Positions 1 to 9,094 of a stretch of DNA of 64,000 bases are shown piece after piece. Where the stretch lies: contig NZ_CP084058.1 of the NCBI RefSeq assembly GCF_020215645.1, forward strand, positions 744,001-808,000, given 5' to 3'. Numbering within the stretch: the first letter of the stretch is position 1; each line of letters begins with the position of its first letter. The stretch comes from Nonomuraea gerenzanensis (GTDB lineage Bacteria > Actinomycetota > Actinomycetes > Streptosporangiales > Streptosporangiaceae). A model generated the notes under the pieces. The model did not search any database. It was not told the origin of the DNA and saw only the letters and a list, made by a program, of their open reading frames with translations. Made by a program: the position numbers and the translations under genes.

Positions 1-2
1 CC

Positions 3-1007
3 GCGTACGTGCTCAAGGTGGACCTGCCGGTCCTCGTGCCCATCGGCGTCCTGCTGACGGTCTCCGCGACCGCGTACAGCACGCTGGTGCGCGGCGGCCA
101 GCAGATCCTGGCCGTGGTGGTCGGCGTCGGCGCGGCCACGGCGCTGATCTGGCTGATCGGCGCGAACGTGGTGACGCTGGCCGTGCTGGTGGTGGCCGGC
201 CTGGTCCTGACGCGCCTGCTGAACCTGCCCGCCCAGAACGTCCAGATCCCCATCACCGCGCTGCTGGTGTTCGCGCTCGGCAGCACGTACGGCTTCGCCC
301 GCCTCGCGGACGTGCTCCTCGGCGCCGGTATCGGCATCGCGGCCAACCTCCTGGTCATGCCGCCCCGCTTCGTGGACAAGGCGGGCAAGGAGCTGTGCGG
401 CCTGTCCGCCGAGCTGGCCGGCCTGGCCGAGGACATGTCGCACGGCCTGCGGGACGGCTGGGACCGGGAGATGGCCGGCGACTGGCTGGACCGGGCACGC
501 GAGCTGTCCCAGCGCTTGGAGGACACCGAGCAGGCCGCGGAGCAGGCGGCGGAGTCCGTACGGCTGTCGCCGCGCCGCCGCCGCTACGACCGCCGCCTGC
601 GCCAGGTGGCCGAGGCCGCCACCTGCCTCGACCACGCCTGTCACCAGCTCCGAGGCATCGCCAGGGGCCTGGTGGACCTCATCGCCGGCGTGCGCGGCCT
701 GCCGGGGGAGCGCGGCGCCGACCTGCCCGAGCCGCTGGCGGACGAGCTGGCTGCGCTGTCGCGGGTGTTCAGGGACTTCGGCATGCTGCAGGTCGGCCAC
801 GGGCGCCAGGAGGACATGGACGACCTGTGCGCCGCGCTCGACGACGGGGAGCGCCAGCAGCGGCGGCTGGCCGACGAGTTCCACCGCACCCGGCACGTGG
901 AGCTGCGCTCGCTGCAGGGGGCGCTGCTGGACGACTGCGCGCGCATCCGCCACGAGTTCGACCCCGACACCGGCCCGCACCGGGCGGCCTTCCCGAAGCA
1001 GGACTGA
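3..1007 (+). CDS. FUSC / aromatic acid exporter family protein, 5' end outside window
   Basis: The reading frame is already open at the window edge, so the N-terminus is missing. The visible part begins with several hydrophobic helices (first ~115 residues), followed by a long charged, probably helical cytoplasmic region rich in Arg, Glu and Leu. This order, a membrane half followed by a soluble helical half, is that of FUSC/ArAE efflux proteins, which export aromatic acids or other small compounds across the inner membrane. The gene ends in TGA, 63 bp before the next start. The family call rests on overall architecture and sequence feel; the substrate cannot be told. Confidence 0.72.
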   Translation, partial: AYVLKVDLPVLVPIGVLLTVSATAYSTLVRGGQQILAVVVGVGAATALIWLIGANVVTLAVLVVAGLVLTRLLNLPAQNVQIPITALLVFALGSTYGFARLADVLLGAGIGIAANLLVMPPRFVDKAGKELCGLSAELAGLAEDMSHGLRDGWDREMAGDWLDRARELSQRLEDTEQAAEQAAESVRLSPRRRRYDRRLRQVAEAATCLDHACHQLRGIARGLVDLIAGVRGLPGERGADLPEPLADELAALSRVFRDFGMLQVGHGRQEDMDDLCAALDDGERQQRRLADEFHRTRHVELRSLQGALLDDCARIRHEFDPDTGPHRAAFPKQD

Positions 1008-1070
1008 TGGCCCACGCCCCTCAGCCCGTGCGGCGCGGCCGCCCGGCGGTGATCATGGCATACTGCTCGA

Positions 1071-1766
1071 ATGTCCGATTTCGCCGAGTTTCAAGCGAGG
1101 GGACGCGCGACCCTGCTGTCCGGTGGGGCCACCCACGACACCCCCATGGTGGAGGGCGCGCCGCGCTGGGGCCTGGGTGCGGTGCTGCGCCCCGAGGGCG
1201 AGGTGGTGGACCGGCTGACGGCGCTGGCCGCCACGATCGACGCCCCCGGCCACTGGGTGCACGGCGGCCGGACCCTGCACGTCACGCTCAGGTCGCTGGA
1301 GCCGTACCGGGCCCGGATCCCCGTGCACGACCCGCTGCGCCGCGCGTACGCGGCGGCGCTGGAGGAGGCGGCGCAGGGGCTGCCCTCGGCGCAGGTGCGG
1401 CTGGCGGGCGTGAGCGCCCACCAGGGCGGCATCCTGGTGGGCGCCCGTCCGGAGGACGAGACCCTGGCCGCGCTGCGCAAGCGCTACGCCCACGCGCTGG
1501 AGTCGCGCGGCGTCCGCGACCTGGAGCACGGCCGCGTCCGCGACCTCTGGTACGTCAGCCTCGTGCACTTCGCGGCCCCGCTCACCAACGCCCGCGAGCT
1601 CGTCCAGTGGTGCGACGCCCACGCGGACGCCGACCTCGGGACGGCCGAGCTGCGCACGGCGGAGATCGTCCAGTTCGTGCACACGGGCCACGGCGTCCGG
1701 GTGGAGTCCCTGGAGCGCGCCGTCCTCGGCGGAGGCGGCGGGGTGCCGCCCCGGCCCCATTCCTGA
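1071..1766 (+). CDS. 2H phosphoesterase-like (2'-5' RNA ligase/LigT-type) protein
   Basis: A soluble protein of 231 residues. Near residue 68 it has LHVTL, the first HxT motif of the 2H phosphoesterase superfamily (LigT, CPDase and 2'-5' RNA ligase-like enzymes, which act on 2',3'-cyclic or 2'-5' phosphodiester bonds). The second motif is expected about 90 residues later; the matching segment reads LWYVSLVHF, with Tyr in place of the catalytic His. The protein may therefore be catalytically altered, or the second motif may be misaligned. The start is the ATG at 1071. The gene's end forms one arm of a strong hairpin shared with the convergent gene downstream. Confidence 0.6.
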   Translation: MSDFAEFQARGRATLLSGGATHDTPMVEGAPRWGLGAVLRPEGEVVDRLTALAATIDAPGHWVHGGRTLHVTLRSLEPYRARIPVHDPLRRAYAAALEEAAQGLPSAQVRLAGVSAHQGGILVGARPEDETLAALRKRYAHALESRGVRDLEHGRVRDLWYVSLVHFAAPLTNARELVQWCDAHADADLGTAELRTAEIVQFVHTGHGVRVESLERAVLGGGGGVPPRPHS

Positions 1767-1780
1767 GGCGGCACCCCGCC
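1737..1780. terminator. Hairpin between convergent genes
   Basis: A perfect 14-bp inverted repeat (GGCGGGGTGCCGCC at 1737-1750, its complement at 1767-1780) with a 16-nt loop containing the stop codon of the upstream gene. It lies between two convergent genes and could terminate both. There is no T-run, which is common in high-GC actinomycetes. Confidence 0.5.
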
Positions 1781-1788
1781 ACCGGCTC

Positions 1789-2157
1789 TCAGCCGAGCAG
1801 CAGCGCCGTCACGAACTGCAGCAGGTGCCAGGCCACGTAGGCGCTCAGCGAGCAGAACGCCCACTCCTTGCCCTGGCCGATCCGCGCGATCCAGCGCAGC
1901 TCCTCGGCCGGCTCCCGCCGCACCCGCAGGGTCCGCGACACCAGGTACGCCGACAGCAGCCAGGCGGCTCCCGACCCCACGGCGAGCACGGCCGAGATGA
2001 CCAGCAGCACCGGCGAGGAGGAGACCTCCCCGGCGGCGGGGACCTGGTGCACCCAGGCCCCCAGGAGCCCGGCGAGCAGCCCGACGGTGATCCGTCTGTC
2101 CTTGCGCGCCTGTCGCTTGAGCCACTGAAGGTCTCGCCGCAGATGGTTCTTGAGCAT
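1789..2157 (-). CDS. Small integral membrane protein, unknown function
   Basis: A protein of 122 residues with a basic N-terminus (KNHLRRDLQWLKRQARKDRR) and three likely membrane segments, including LLAGLLGAWV, VLLVISAVLAV and a C-terminal hydrophobic stretch. The start is the ATG at 2157 because a strong Shine-Dalgarno sequence (GGAGGTGATC on this strand) sits just upstream at about 2161-2170; a longer frame to 2190 exists but lacks such a site. I do not recognise a family. It is convergent with the phosphoesterase-like gene and lies downstream of the giant STAND regulator on the same strand. Confidence 0.62.
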   Translation of the reverse strand: MLKNHLRRDLQWLKRQARKDRRITVGLLAGLLGAWVHQVPAAGEVSSSPVLLVISAVLAVGSGAAWLLSAYLVSRTLRVRREPAEELRWIARIGQGKEWAFCSLSAYVAWHLLQFVTALLLG

Positions 2158-2225
2158 CCGGATCACCTCCGTTGTGCGAGCTGGTGTCACCAGCTAACGG
2201 GAGCGGCCGGAGAAGATCTGCGACC

Positions 2226-5200
2226 TCAGGGCCGAGATTTGACGACTTTTGTCGACTTTTCAGGGAGAAGCCGGAGTTCTTCCGCCACCTGCTTCGCCTC
2301 GAAGACGTCACCCACCTCTTCCAGGGTGCGCACGGCCTCCCGGAGCTGGGAGACGGCCGCCCACCGGTGCCCGAGTCGGGCCGAGACGAGGCCCAGCGCC
2401 CGCAGCGCGCAGCCGAGGTCGCGCCGGGTGCCGCACTCCCGGTGCACGTCCGTGGCCTGCCGGGCGCAGACCACGGCCTCGTCCGGCCTGTCCAGGTCCA
2501 GCAGCACCAGGGCCAGCGTGGTGAGTGTCGCCGCCCACCGGTCGCGGGTGCCGGTCTCGTGCTGCAGCTCGACCGCCTCCCTGGCGGGCTCCAGCGCCTG
2601 CGCCGAGCGGCCCGCCGCGAGCAGCGCCTGCGCCATCGACAGCAGGGCGCTGCCCCGGTTGTCGCGCAGCTCCTCTCTGATCGCCAGCGCCGCCCTGGCC
2701 GCCCGCAGCGCCGCCTTGGGCTGCCCCAGCGACAGGTACGTGTACGTCAGCGTCTCCTGCACGTCGGCCTCGGCCCGCCGGTTCCCGTGGCCCTGCACGA
2801 TGTCCAGGGCTTCGAGCGCGTACACGAAGGCCACCTGCGGCCGCCCCTGCCGCCGCCGCACCCGCGCCAGCCGGTTCAGCATGCGTGCCTCGATGGGCCC
2901 GTCGCGGATCACCCGGCTGATCGCCAGCGCCTGGCTCAGGTAGTCGTCGGCGCGCAGGTAGTCCGACAGCCGCCAGTGCACCAGCCCGATGTCGCCGAGC
3001 GTCTCGGCCTTGCCCTGCTCGTGGTGCAGCTCGACCTGCACCGTCAGGGCCTGCTCGTAGAAGGCGAGTGCCTCGTCGTAGCGGGAGCCGTTGCGGGCGA
3101 TGCGGCCCAGCGCGCACAGGGCCCGGCCGCAGCCGTACTGGTCGCCGGTCGCGGTGTAGCCGGCCAGCGCGCGCTCGGCGTCGCGCCGGGCGTCGTGCGG
3201 CAGCCGCAGCAGGTCGTAGATCTCGGCCAGGCACAGCAGCGTCTCGGCCTCGGCGTGCTCGTCGCCCAGCTCGTGGCAGATCGACAGCGCCTCCAGGCCC
3301 TCCGACAGCGCGGCGTTCGGCTCGCCCAGGTTGCGCTGCACGGTGGCCAGGATGATCAGGCTCTGCGCGGTGCCGCGCCGGTCGCCGAGCTCCTCGCGCA
3401 CGTCGAGGGCCTGGCCGGCGTGGAGCAGGGCCAGCTCGTAGCGCTCCTGCGACAGGTGCAGCCGCGACAGCGTGTGCAGGCAGCTCGCCACCCCGGCCGG
3501 GTCGTCGATCTCCCGGTAGAGGTCGAGCGCCTCGCCGGCGTACCGCAGCGCGTCCTCGCTGTTGCCGGCGATGCCGTGCACCTCGGCCAGCTCGTTCAGC
3601 GCCCGCGCCTGGCCCTCGCGGTCGCCCAGCTCGGCGAAGTCGGCCAGCGCCTCGCCGATGAGCCTGGCGGCCAGCGTGGAGGGGCCGATGTCGCGGTGCA
3701 GGGTGCCCAGGCGGCTGCGCATGAGCGCGACGGCCCGCCGGTTGCCCACCTGCATGGCCGAGGTCAGCCCGCCCTGCTGCACCTCCAGGTTGTTCTCGTA
3801 GAAGCGCAGCCGCCTGAACGGCTCGAACACCGCCTCGGCCAGCCGCCAGGCCATGCCGTGCGCGCCGCTCTCGCCGGCCAGCCGCACGGCCGACACCAGC
3901 GAGCGCCGCTCGGCCTCGAACCACTCGCGCGGCGTCCCCGGGTCCGTCGCCACCGCCAGGTAGTGATCCAGCAGCCGCGCCCTGGCCTCCCGCACGCCCG
4001 CCTCCGCGTGCCTGCCCAGCTCCCTGGCCAGCCGCTTGACCAGGTCGTGCACCCGGTAACGCGGCCCGGGCAGCGGCTCCACCAGGTACGCCCGGTGCAG
4101 CCCCGCCACCGCGACCACCGCCTCGCTCACCGGCACGCCCAGCGCCGCGGCCAGCACCTCGGGCGTGAAGTCCCGCCCCGGCAGCAGCCCGACGTGCCGG
4201 AACGCCCGCCGCTGCGCCGGGCTCAGCGACTCGTACGCCAGGTTGAGCGCCTTGGTGAACGCCTCCTCCGGATCGCCGACCAGCAGCAGGCCGGGCCGGC
4301 GCAGCTCCTGCGTCCTGGACCGGACGCTGAGCCCGGGATTCTCGGCCAGCTTGGCCGCCGAGATGCGCAGCGCGAACGGGTGGTAGGAGCACACCCGCGC
4401 CAGCTCGGCCAGCGCGTCGCGGTCGGCGGCCCGCGGTGAGTCCTCGCCCAGCACCGCGACCAGCAGCGCCACCGCGTTGCCCGGGTCGAGCACCGGCAGG
4501 TCCATCAGGTCGGCGTGCCCGGTGGCGCGCAGCGGCGCCATCCTGGTCCTGCTGGTGACCAGCACCACGCAGTCCTTGCTGCCCGGCAGCAGCGTCCGCA
4601 CCTGCGCGGGGTCGGCGGCGTTGTCGAGGATGAGCAGCAGCCGCCGCCCGGCGATCCTGCTGCGGTAGAGCAGCATCAGCTCGGCCTCGTCCGAGGCGGG
4701 CTCGCCGATGCCGAGCGAGCGCAGGATCTGCCCGAGTGCCTCGACGGTGCTCATCGGCGGCTGGCTCGGCGACTGGCCCCGCAGGTCGATCACGATCTGC
4801 CCGTCGGGGAACCGGTCGGCGTGCAGGTGCCCCCAGTGCGTCGCCAGCGCGGTCTTGCCCACGCCGGGCAGGCCCTGCACGACCATGGTGTTCGTCCGCC
4901 GTGGCCGCTCCAGCCAGGCGGTGAGCAGGTCCAGGCTCTGCTGCCGCCCGATGAAGTCCGGCATGTCGGCGGGGAGCTGGCGTGGCTTGGGCACCTCGCC
5001 CACCGGCAGCGGCTCGGCCGGTCCCGCGGGCCGGACCAGGAAGGGCGGCACCCGGCCCGCCCACGGCGCCGACAGGTGCTCGTAGCCGCCTGCCGCGCCG
5101 CGCAGCGCGGCCGGGTCGGCGACGCGCAGCCGCCGGTACCGCAGCCGGACCAGCCAGCCCCGTTGCGTCCACTGCGTGATCTGGCGCTGCACCACGTCGG

Positions 5201-5699
5201 CCGAGCTGCCCACCAGGCCGGCCAGCGTCTCCATGGTCAGCGGCGGCGCCTGCTCGGAGCCCAGCTCGTACCGCTCGTCCAGGTGCAGCAGCCACACGGC
5301 CAGCCGGGCGGCGACGGGAGCGCGGGAGAGCGCCTCGTGCCTGCGGGCGGCCACGTTCCTGGCGAACAGCTCCTGCACCAGCGCGTTGGCCACGGCGGGG
5401 CTGCCGGAGGCGTGCTCGCGCAGCCGCCGCAGGTCGATGGGCCGGGCGCGCACCTCGGTCAGCGCGTCGACCCTGACCCGGTCGGCGGGGCTCCAGAAGG
5501 CCAGCTCGCCGACGAGGTCGCCCGCGCCGCGCAGGTCGTGCAGGGCGTCGAGCCCGCCCGCCGGTGTGTACTCGCGGGCGTAGCCCGAGTCGATCAGGTA
5601 GAGGTTGTGGTCGGGCCGCAACGGCGAGCACATCGTCTCGTTACGGTGGTACACGCGCGGGCGGGCGCCCTCGTCGACCAGCGATCCGAAGAGACCCAT
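2226..5699 (-). CDS. CRP/FNR-like domain + NB-ARC (STAND) ATPase + TPR regulator
   Basis: A 1157-residue signalling ATPase. Residues ~1-135 resemble a cyclic-nucleotide-binding beta-barrel (VGELAFWSPADRV matches the phosphate-binding cassette region), and ~140-200 a CRP-type winged helix (LAGLVGSSADVVQRQITQW). From ~245 there is an NB-ARC domain with Walker A GLPGVGKTA near 272 and a Walker B-like LLLILDN. From ~600 to the end the protein is built of TPR helices. The family fuses a DNA-binding sensor to a nucleotide switch and a ligand- or protein-sensing repeat array; SARP-type regulators are similar but use a BTAD domain, which is absent here. The start is the ATG at 5699, preceded by a G-rich site (GGGGGTGGT). 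The target genes are unknown. Confidence 0.8.
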   Translation of the reverse strand: MGLFGSLVDEGARPRVYHRNETMCSPLRPDHNLYLIDSGYAREYTPAGGLDALHDLRGAGDLVGELAFWSPADRVRVDALTEVRARPIDLRRLREHASGSPAVANALVQELFARNVAARRHEALSRAPVAARLAVWLLHLDERYELGSEQAPPLTMETLAGLVGSSADVVQRQITQWTQRGWLVRLRYRRLRVADPAALRGAAGGYEHLSAPWAGRVPPFLVRPAGPAEPLPVGEVPKPRQLPADMPDFIGRQQSLDLLTAWLERPRRTNTMVVQGLPGVGKTALATHWGHLHADRFPDGQIVIDLRGQSPSQPPMSTVEALGQILRSLGIGEPASDEAELMLLYRSRIAGRRLLLILDNAADPAQVRTLLPGSKDCVVLVTSRTRMAPLRATGHADLMDLPVLDPGNAVALLVAVLGEDSPRAADRDALAELARVCSYHPFALRISAAKLAENPGLSVRSRTQELRRPGLLLVGDPEEAFTKALNLAYESLSPAQRRAFRHVGLLPGRDFTPEVLAAALGVPVSEAVVAVAGLHRAYLVEPLPGPRYRVHDLVKRLARELGRHAEAGVREARARLLDHYLAVATDPGTPREWFEAERRSLVSAVRLAGESGAHGMAWRLAEAVFEPFRRLRFYENNLEVQQGGLTSAMQVGNRRAVALMRSRLGTLHRDIGPSTLAARLIGEALADFAELGDREGQARALNELAEVHGIAGNSEDALRYAGEALDLYREIDDPAGVASCLHTLSRLHLSQERYELALLHAGQALDVREELGDRRGTAQSLIILATVQRNLGEPNAALSEGLEALSICHELGDEHAEAETLLCLAEIYDLLRLPHDARRDAERALAGYTATGDQYGCGRALCALGRIARNGSRYDEALAFYEQALTVQVELHHEQGKAETLGDIGLVHWRLSDYLRADDYLSQALAISRVIRDGPIEARMLNRLARVRRRQGRPQVAFVYALEALDIVQGHGNRRAEADVQETLTYTYLSLGQPKAALRAARAALAIREELRDNRGSALLSMAQALLAAGRSAQALEPAREAVELQHETGTRDRWAATLTTLALVLLDLDRPDEAVVCARQATDVHRECGTRRDLGCALRALGLVSARLGHRWAAVSQLREAVRTLEEVGDVFEAKQVAEELRLLPEKSTKVVKSRP

Positions 5700-5788
5700 G
5701 AAGGCACCACCCCCTGAAAGGACGGCGGTGTCCTCGACATGACAGACGCGAAACAGTCCGTGCGACGACCTGTCACATCAGTGGAGCG

Positions 5789-5804
5789 CAGCGGGAACCC
5801 GCTG
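5789..5804 (-). terminator. Short hairpin after glnR
   Basis: CAGCGGG-AA-CCCGCTG is a perfect 7-bp inverted repeat 19 nt beyond the glnR stop codon, in the gap before the next gene on the same strand. It is a plausible weak terminator or attenuating hairpin. No T-run follows. Confidence 0.35.
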
Positions 5805-5822
5805 TCAATCGGCTGCCGCCGG

Positions 5823-6515
5823 TCAAACGGCGGCGGTGTCGGTGCGGTCGGGGACGAAACGGTAGCCCACGTTGCGCACGGTGCCGATCAGCGACTCGTA
5901 CTCGGTGCCGAGCTTGGCGCGCAGCCGCCGCACGTGCACGTCCACCGTCCGGGTGCCGCCGAAGTAGTCGTAGCCCCAGACCTCCTGCAGCAACTGGGCG
6001 CGGGTGAAGACCCTGCCGGGGTGCTGGGCGAGGTACTTGAGCAGCTCGAACTCCTTGAAGGTGAGGTCGAGCACGCGGCCGCGCAGCCGCGCCGTGTAGG
6101 TGGCCTCGTCGATCGACAGGTCCCCGCTGCGGATCTCGTCGGGCACGTCCTCCGTGGAGGACTGCGAGATGCGGCCGGTGGCCATCCGCAGCCGGGCCTC
6201 CACCTCGGCCGGGCCGGCGCTGTCGAGCAGCACGTCGTCGACGCCCCACTCGGCGGTCATCGCGGCCAGCCCGCCCTCGGTCACGATCACCAGCAGGGGG
6301 CAGTCGATCCCGGTGGTGCGGATCAACCGGCACAGGCTCTTGGCCTGCACCAGCTCCTTGCGGGCATCGACGAGAACGGCGTCGGCCGGCGGGGTGTCGA
6401 TGAGGGCGGACGCCTCAGCCGGGGCGACCCGGACCGAGTGGAGCAGCAACCCCAGCGCCGGTAGCACCTCGGCGGACGGCTCGAGGGCGTTGGTCAGCAG
6501 GAGCAGGTTGCTCAT
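5823..6515 (-). CDS. glnR: Nitrogen response regulator GlnR
   Basis: A 230-residue OmpR/PhoB-type regulator. The N-terminus [21 protein letters not shown] and the C-terminal winged helix ([40 protein letters not shown]) match actinomycete GlnR very closely. Asp50 (VLVD50) is kept, but the acidic pocket typical of phosphorylated receivers is not obvious, as known for this orphan regulator. GlnR controls ammonium uptake and assimilation genes (amtB, glnA, nirB). The start is the ATG at 6515, with GAGGAGG a few bases upstream; a longer in-frame start at 6533 is less likely. It is divergent from the MoaD-like gene, the same order as in Streptomyces. Confidence 0.92.
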   Translation of the reverse strand: MSNLLLLTNALEPSAEVLPALGLLLHSVRVAPAEASALIDTPPADAVLVDARKELVQAKSLCRLIRTTGIDCPLLVIVTEGGLAAMTAEWGVDDVLLDSAGPAEVEARLRMATGRISQSSTEDVPDEIRSGDLSIDEATYTARLRGRVLDLTFKEFELLKYLAQHPGRVFTRAQLLQEVWGYDYFGGTRTVDVHVRRLRAKLGTEYESLIGTVRNVGYRFVPDRTDTAAV

Positions 6516-6691
6516 TTCGGCCTCCTCAAACACGCAAGGACCCGGGGGCTACGTCGCCCAGGTCCTGTAGGTGAGGATAGCCCACGAGTAAGTCGCGTCC
6601 ATTGCGCGTCCAGCAGGTGAACAGCGCGTCTCTTGGAACAAGCTCGTTAAGGGCGGCGCACAATAGTGAGAAAAGGATTGTGAGGCAAGGC

Positions 6692-6943
6692 ATGGCCACG
6701 GGAAAAGTGCGTTATTGGGCGGCTGCGAAGGAAGCGGCGGGAGTCGCCGAGGAACCGTTCGAAGCGGTCACTCTTGGTGAACTGATGACGAAAATCACAC
6801 AAAATCGGTCAGAGCTGGCAAGAGTTGTGCAGCGCTGCTCGTTCCTCGTGGACGGCTCCCCCGTCGGCAAGCGCCCCCACGCGGAGGTCGTCCTCGGCGA
6901 CGGCGCCACCGTGGAGGTGCTGCCGCCCTTCGCCGGTGGCTGA
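6692..6943 (+). CDS. MoaD/ThiS-family sulfur carrier protein
   Basis: A ubiquitin-fold protein of 83 residues, starting at the ATG at 6692 behind a GAGG site. It ends in PPFAGG; the C-terminal Gly-Gly is the tail that is thiocarboxylated in MoaD/ThiS carriers. These proteins donate sulfur, for example to molybdopterin synthase. The gene is divergent from glnR and followed by the DUF2993 gene, as in other actinomycetes. Which pathway it serves is not shown by the context; the sulfurtransferase operon 3 kb downstream is a possible partner. Confidence 0.82.
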   Translation: MATGKVRYWAAAKEAAGVAEEPFEAVTLGELMTKITQNRSELARVVQRCSFLVDGSPVGKRPHAEVVLGDGATVEVLPPFAGG

Positions 6944-7027
6944 GCCGTCAGGTGAATGGGTGCTTCGTGGGGGAATGAGAGAGCCACTCGGTAGTCTCTT
7001 GACCCCCGCTCGAGACATGGGAGCCCC

Positions 7028-7693
7028 ATGCGCAAGCTGATCGTCTTTCTGATCGTGCTGGTCATTCTCCTTGTCGCCGTCGACCGGGTCGCCGTGGCCG
7101 GCGTCCAGCGTGATCTGGCGAACCGCATCGCGGCGACGGCTGACCTGTCCGGCACGCCGACCGTCACCATTGAGGGCATCCCCTTTCTCACTCAAGCCGT
7201 CTCCGGGCACTATCCAGAGGTACGGTTCAATCTCGGCACGTTCACCTACGGCGACGTGCCGGTCAAGAACCTGCGGGGCGCCGCCTACGACGTGACGGCC
7301 CCGCTGGCGGACATCATCCAGAACAGACCTGACATCCGGGCCGGTCGCGTCGCCATCAGCGGCACTCTGACCAGGGCCACCATCGACAAGTACGCTCCCC
7401 AGGGCGTCAAGATCGGCGGCAACGGGCGGCGGCTCACGGCGTCGGGCGAGGTCACGGTGGGGGTGAGCAAGGTGCGGTTCAACGCCGAGATGCGGGTCGA
7501 GCTCGCCGACGGCGGGATCAAGGTCCAGGCGGAGAAGATCGAGGGCGTGCCCGACCAGGTCGCCCGGCTCGTCTCCTACACGATCCCGTTCCAGGGCAAG
7601 CTGCCCTTCGACGTGAAGGTGACGGGGGTCAGGAGCGTGGCCGAAGGGCTGGAGTTCTCGGCCGAGGCGACTGACGTGCCGATTCGTGGATGA
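7028..7693 (+). CDS. DUF2993 (LmeA-like) phospholipid-binding exported protein
   Basis: A 221-residue protein beginning with MRKLIVFLIVLVILLVAVD, an uncleaved anchor or signal sequence. It continues as a beta-rich DUF2993 domain (VTIEGIPFLTQAVSGHYPEV, GVPVKNLRG-like segments). The mycobacterial member LmeA binds phospholipids and takes part in lipomannan elongation in the envelope. An envelope lipid-handling role is the best inference. The gene overlaps the first possible start of the downstream sigma factor by 8 nt. Confidence 0.8.
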   Translation: MRKLIVFLIVLVILLVAVDRVAVAGVQRDLANRIAATADLSGTPTVTIEGIPFLTQAVSGHYPEVRFNLGTFTYGDVPVKNLRGAAYDVTAPLADIIQNRPDIRAGRVAISGTLTRATIDKYAPQGVKIGGNGRRLTASGEVTVGVSKVRFNAEMRVELADGGIKVQAEKIEGVPDQVARLVSYTIPFQGKLPFDVKVTGVRSVAEGLEFSAEATDVPIRG

Positions 7694-8243
7694 GGCTGAA
7701 CCGCTCGCGCCGGTCGTACGTGATGAGGGTGTGAGCAGAGCCGGGACCGCCGACGAGGACCTCGTGAAGACCCTCTTCGACGAGCACGCCGGGCCCCTGT
7801 ACGGCTACGTTCTGCGACTGACCGGTGACTCCGGGCGGGCCGAGGACGTCGTCCAGGAGACGCTGTTGCGGGCCTGGCGGCATCCCGAGGCGATGTCCGG
7901 CAAGCCCATCCGTGCGTGGCTGTTCACGGTGGCCCGTAATCTCGTCGTGGACCAGCATCGCGCCAGGAAGGCCAGGCCGCAGGAGACGGGCGACGAGGCG
8001 CTGGCTGTCCTGCCGGCCGACGACGAGCTGGAGCGGGCGGTCGAGTCGTGGGCCGTGGCCGAGGCACTGGCCGCGCTGCGGGCCGAGCACCGGGAGGTGC
8101 TGCTGGAGGTCTACTACCGGGGGCGATCGGTGAAGGAGGCGTCGGCGACGCTGGGCATTCCGCCGGGCACGGTGAAGTCCCGCACCTACTACGCGTTGCG
8201 CGCGCTCAAGCTGGCGCTCGAGGAACGGGGGCTGGCACCGTGA
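7686..8243 (+). CDS. ECF RNA polymerase sigma factor
   Basis: A group 4 (ECF) sigma factor of 185 residues. Region 2 (LFDEHAGPLYGYVLRLTGD..AEDVVQETLLRAWR) and region 4 (LRAEHREVLLEVYYRG, then a helix-turn-helix ending GIPPGTVKSRTYYALRAL) are intact. It overlaps its zinc-finger anti-sigma gene by one base, and a thioredoxin gene follows. Such triads respond to redox or envelope stress; M. tuberculosis SigL is comparable. The GTG at 7686 is the first start; the GTG at 7731 (after GATGAGGGT) would give a 170-residue protein and is equally possible. Confidence 0.85.
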   Translation: MDEAEPLAPVVRDEGVSRAGTADEDLVKTLFDEHAGPLYGYVLRLTGDSGRAEDVVQETLLRAWRHPEAMSGKPIRAWLFTVARNLVVDQHRARKARPQETGDEALAVLPADDELERAVESWAVAEALAALRAEHREVLLEVYYRGRSVKEASATLGIPPGTVKSRTYYALRALKLALEERGLAP

Positions 8244-9094
8244 TGACGTGCGAGGAGGTCCGGATCTCGCTGGGCGCGCACGCGCTGGGCGCGCTGGAGC
8301 CGGAAGAGGCGCTGGAGATCGACCACCACCTGGCGACCTGCGACGCGTGCGGCGCCGAGCTGCTGGAGCTGGAGGGGGTCGGCGCGTTCCTGGGCAAGGT
8401 GTCGGAGCGCGACGTGGAGCTGGTGGCCAGCCCCCCGCGCCAGGTGCTCGACCGGCTGCTGAACGACCGCGTCAAGCGGACCAGGCGCGGGCGCGTCCTG
8501 ATGTCGCTGCTGGCCGCGGCGGCGGTCGTGGTCGTGGGCGGCACGGTGTGGACGACGATCCAGACCGGCTCGGGAGGCGAGTCGACGGCGGCGCAGGCGC
8601 CCGCGCCCGCCGCGTCGGAGGTCCCTCAGGTACTGCGGGACCAGAGCCAGGAGAAGGCCAAGTCCCCCGCTGAGGACTACGGGCGGGCCGCGGAGGCCTC
8701 GCAGAGCCCCGCGACCCCCGAGGACGCGACGCAGGCCGAGCTCCGGCCCAGCCCGAAGCCGGCCAGGGCGTCCGACGAGGTGGCCTTCAGCGACGAGAAC
8801 AAGGCCGAGGAGTACTACGCCACCGTGCTCGTCCGGCCCACGGCCACGGGCTCCGAGCTGGGCGTGCAGGTCACCGGGGTGCCCGTGGGCACCCACTGCC
8901 TGGTGGTCGTGGTCGGCGTGGACGGGCGGGAGGAACGCTCGCAGAGCTGGATCGTCCGGCAGGGCGACTACGAGACCGGCAAGATCTTCCGCTTCCGCAC
9001 CGGCATGGCGCTCAAGGAGATCGCCAGGTTCGAGATCGTGGACACGGCGGGCAAGCTGCTCGTCGAGGTGCCCGTGAAGGACCGGGGGAAGTGA
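8243..9094 (+). CDS. Membrane-anchored zinc-finger anti-sigma factor
   Basis: A 283-residue partner of the preceding sigma factor. The N-terminal ZAS domain carries HHLATCDACGAEL (HxxxCxxC), the zinc and redox motif of anti-sigma factors. One transmembrane helix (VLMSLLAAAAVVVVGGTVW, near residue 90) follows, then a low-complexity Ala/Pro/Glu linker and a ~100-residue extracytoplasmic domain. The start is either the ATG at 8243 or the GTG at 8240, both overlapping the sigma stop, so translation is coupled. It presumably holds the sigma factor at the membrane until an outside signal arrives. Confidence 0.82.
   Translation: MTCEEVRISLGAHALGALEPEEALEIDHHLATCDACGAELLELEGVGAFLGKVSERDVELVASPPRQVLDRLLNDRVKRTRRGRVLMSLLAAAAVVVVGGTVWTTIQTGSGGESTAAQAPAPAASEVPQVLRDQSQEKAKSPAEDYGRAAEASQSPATPEDATQAELRPSPKPARASDEVAFSDENKAEEYYATVLVRPTATGSELGVQVTGVPVGTHCLVVVVGVDGREERSQSWIVRQGDYETGKIFRFRTGMALKEIARFEIVDTAGKLLVEVPVKDRGK

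Noticed and set aside
2172..4439. 755-codon plus-strand frame opposite the CRP/NB-ARC/TPR gene
   Set aside because: Its translation is Gln/Arg/Pro-rich without motifs, while the minus strand has a full domain series.
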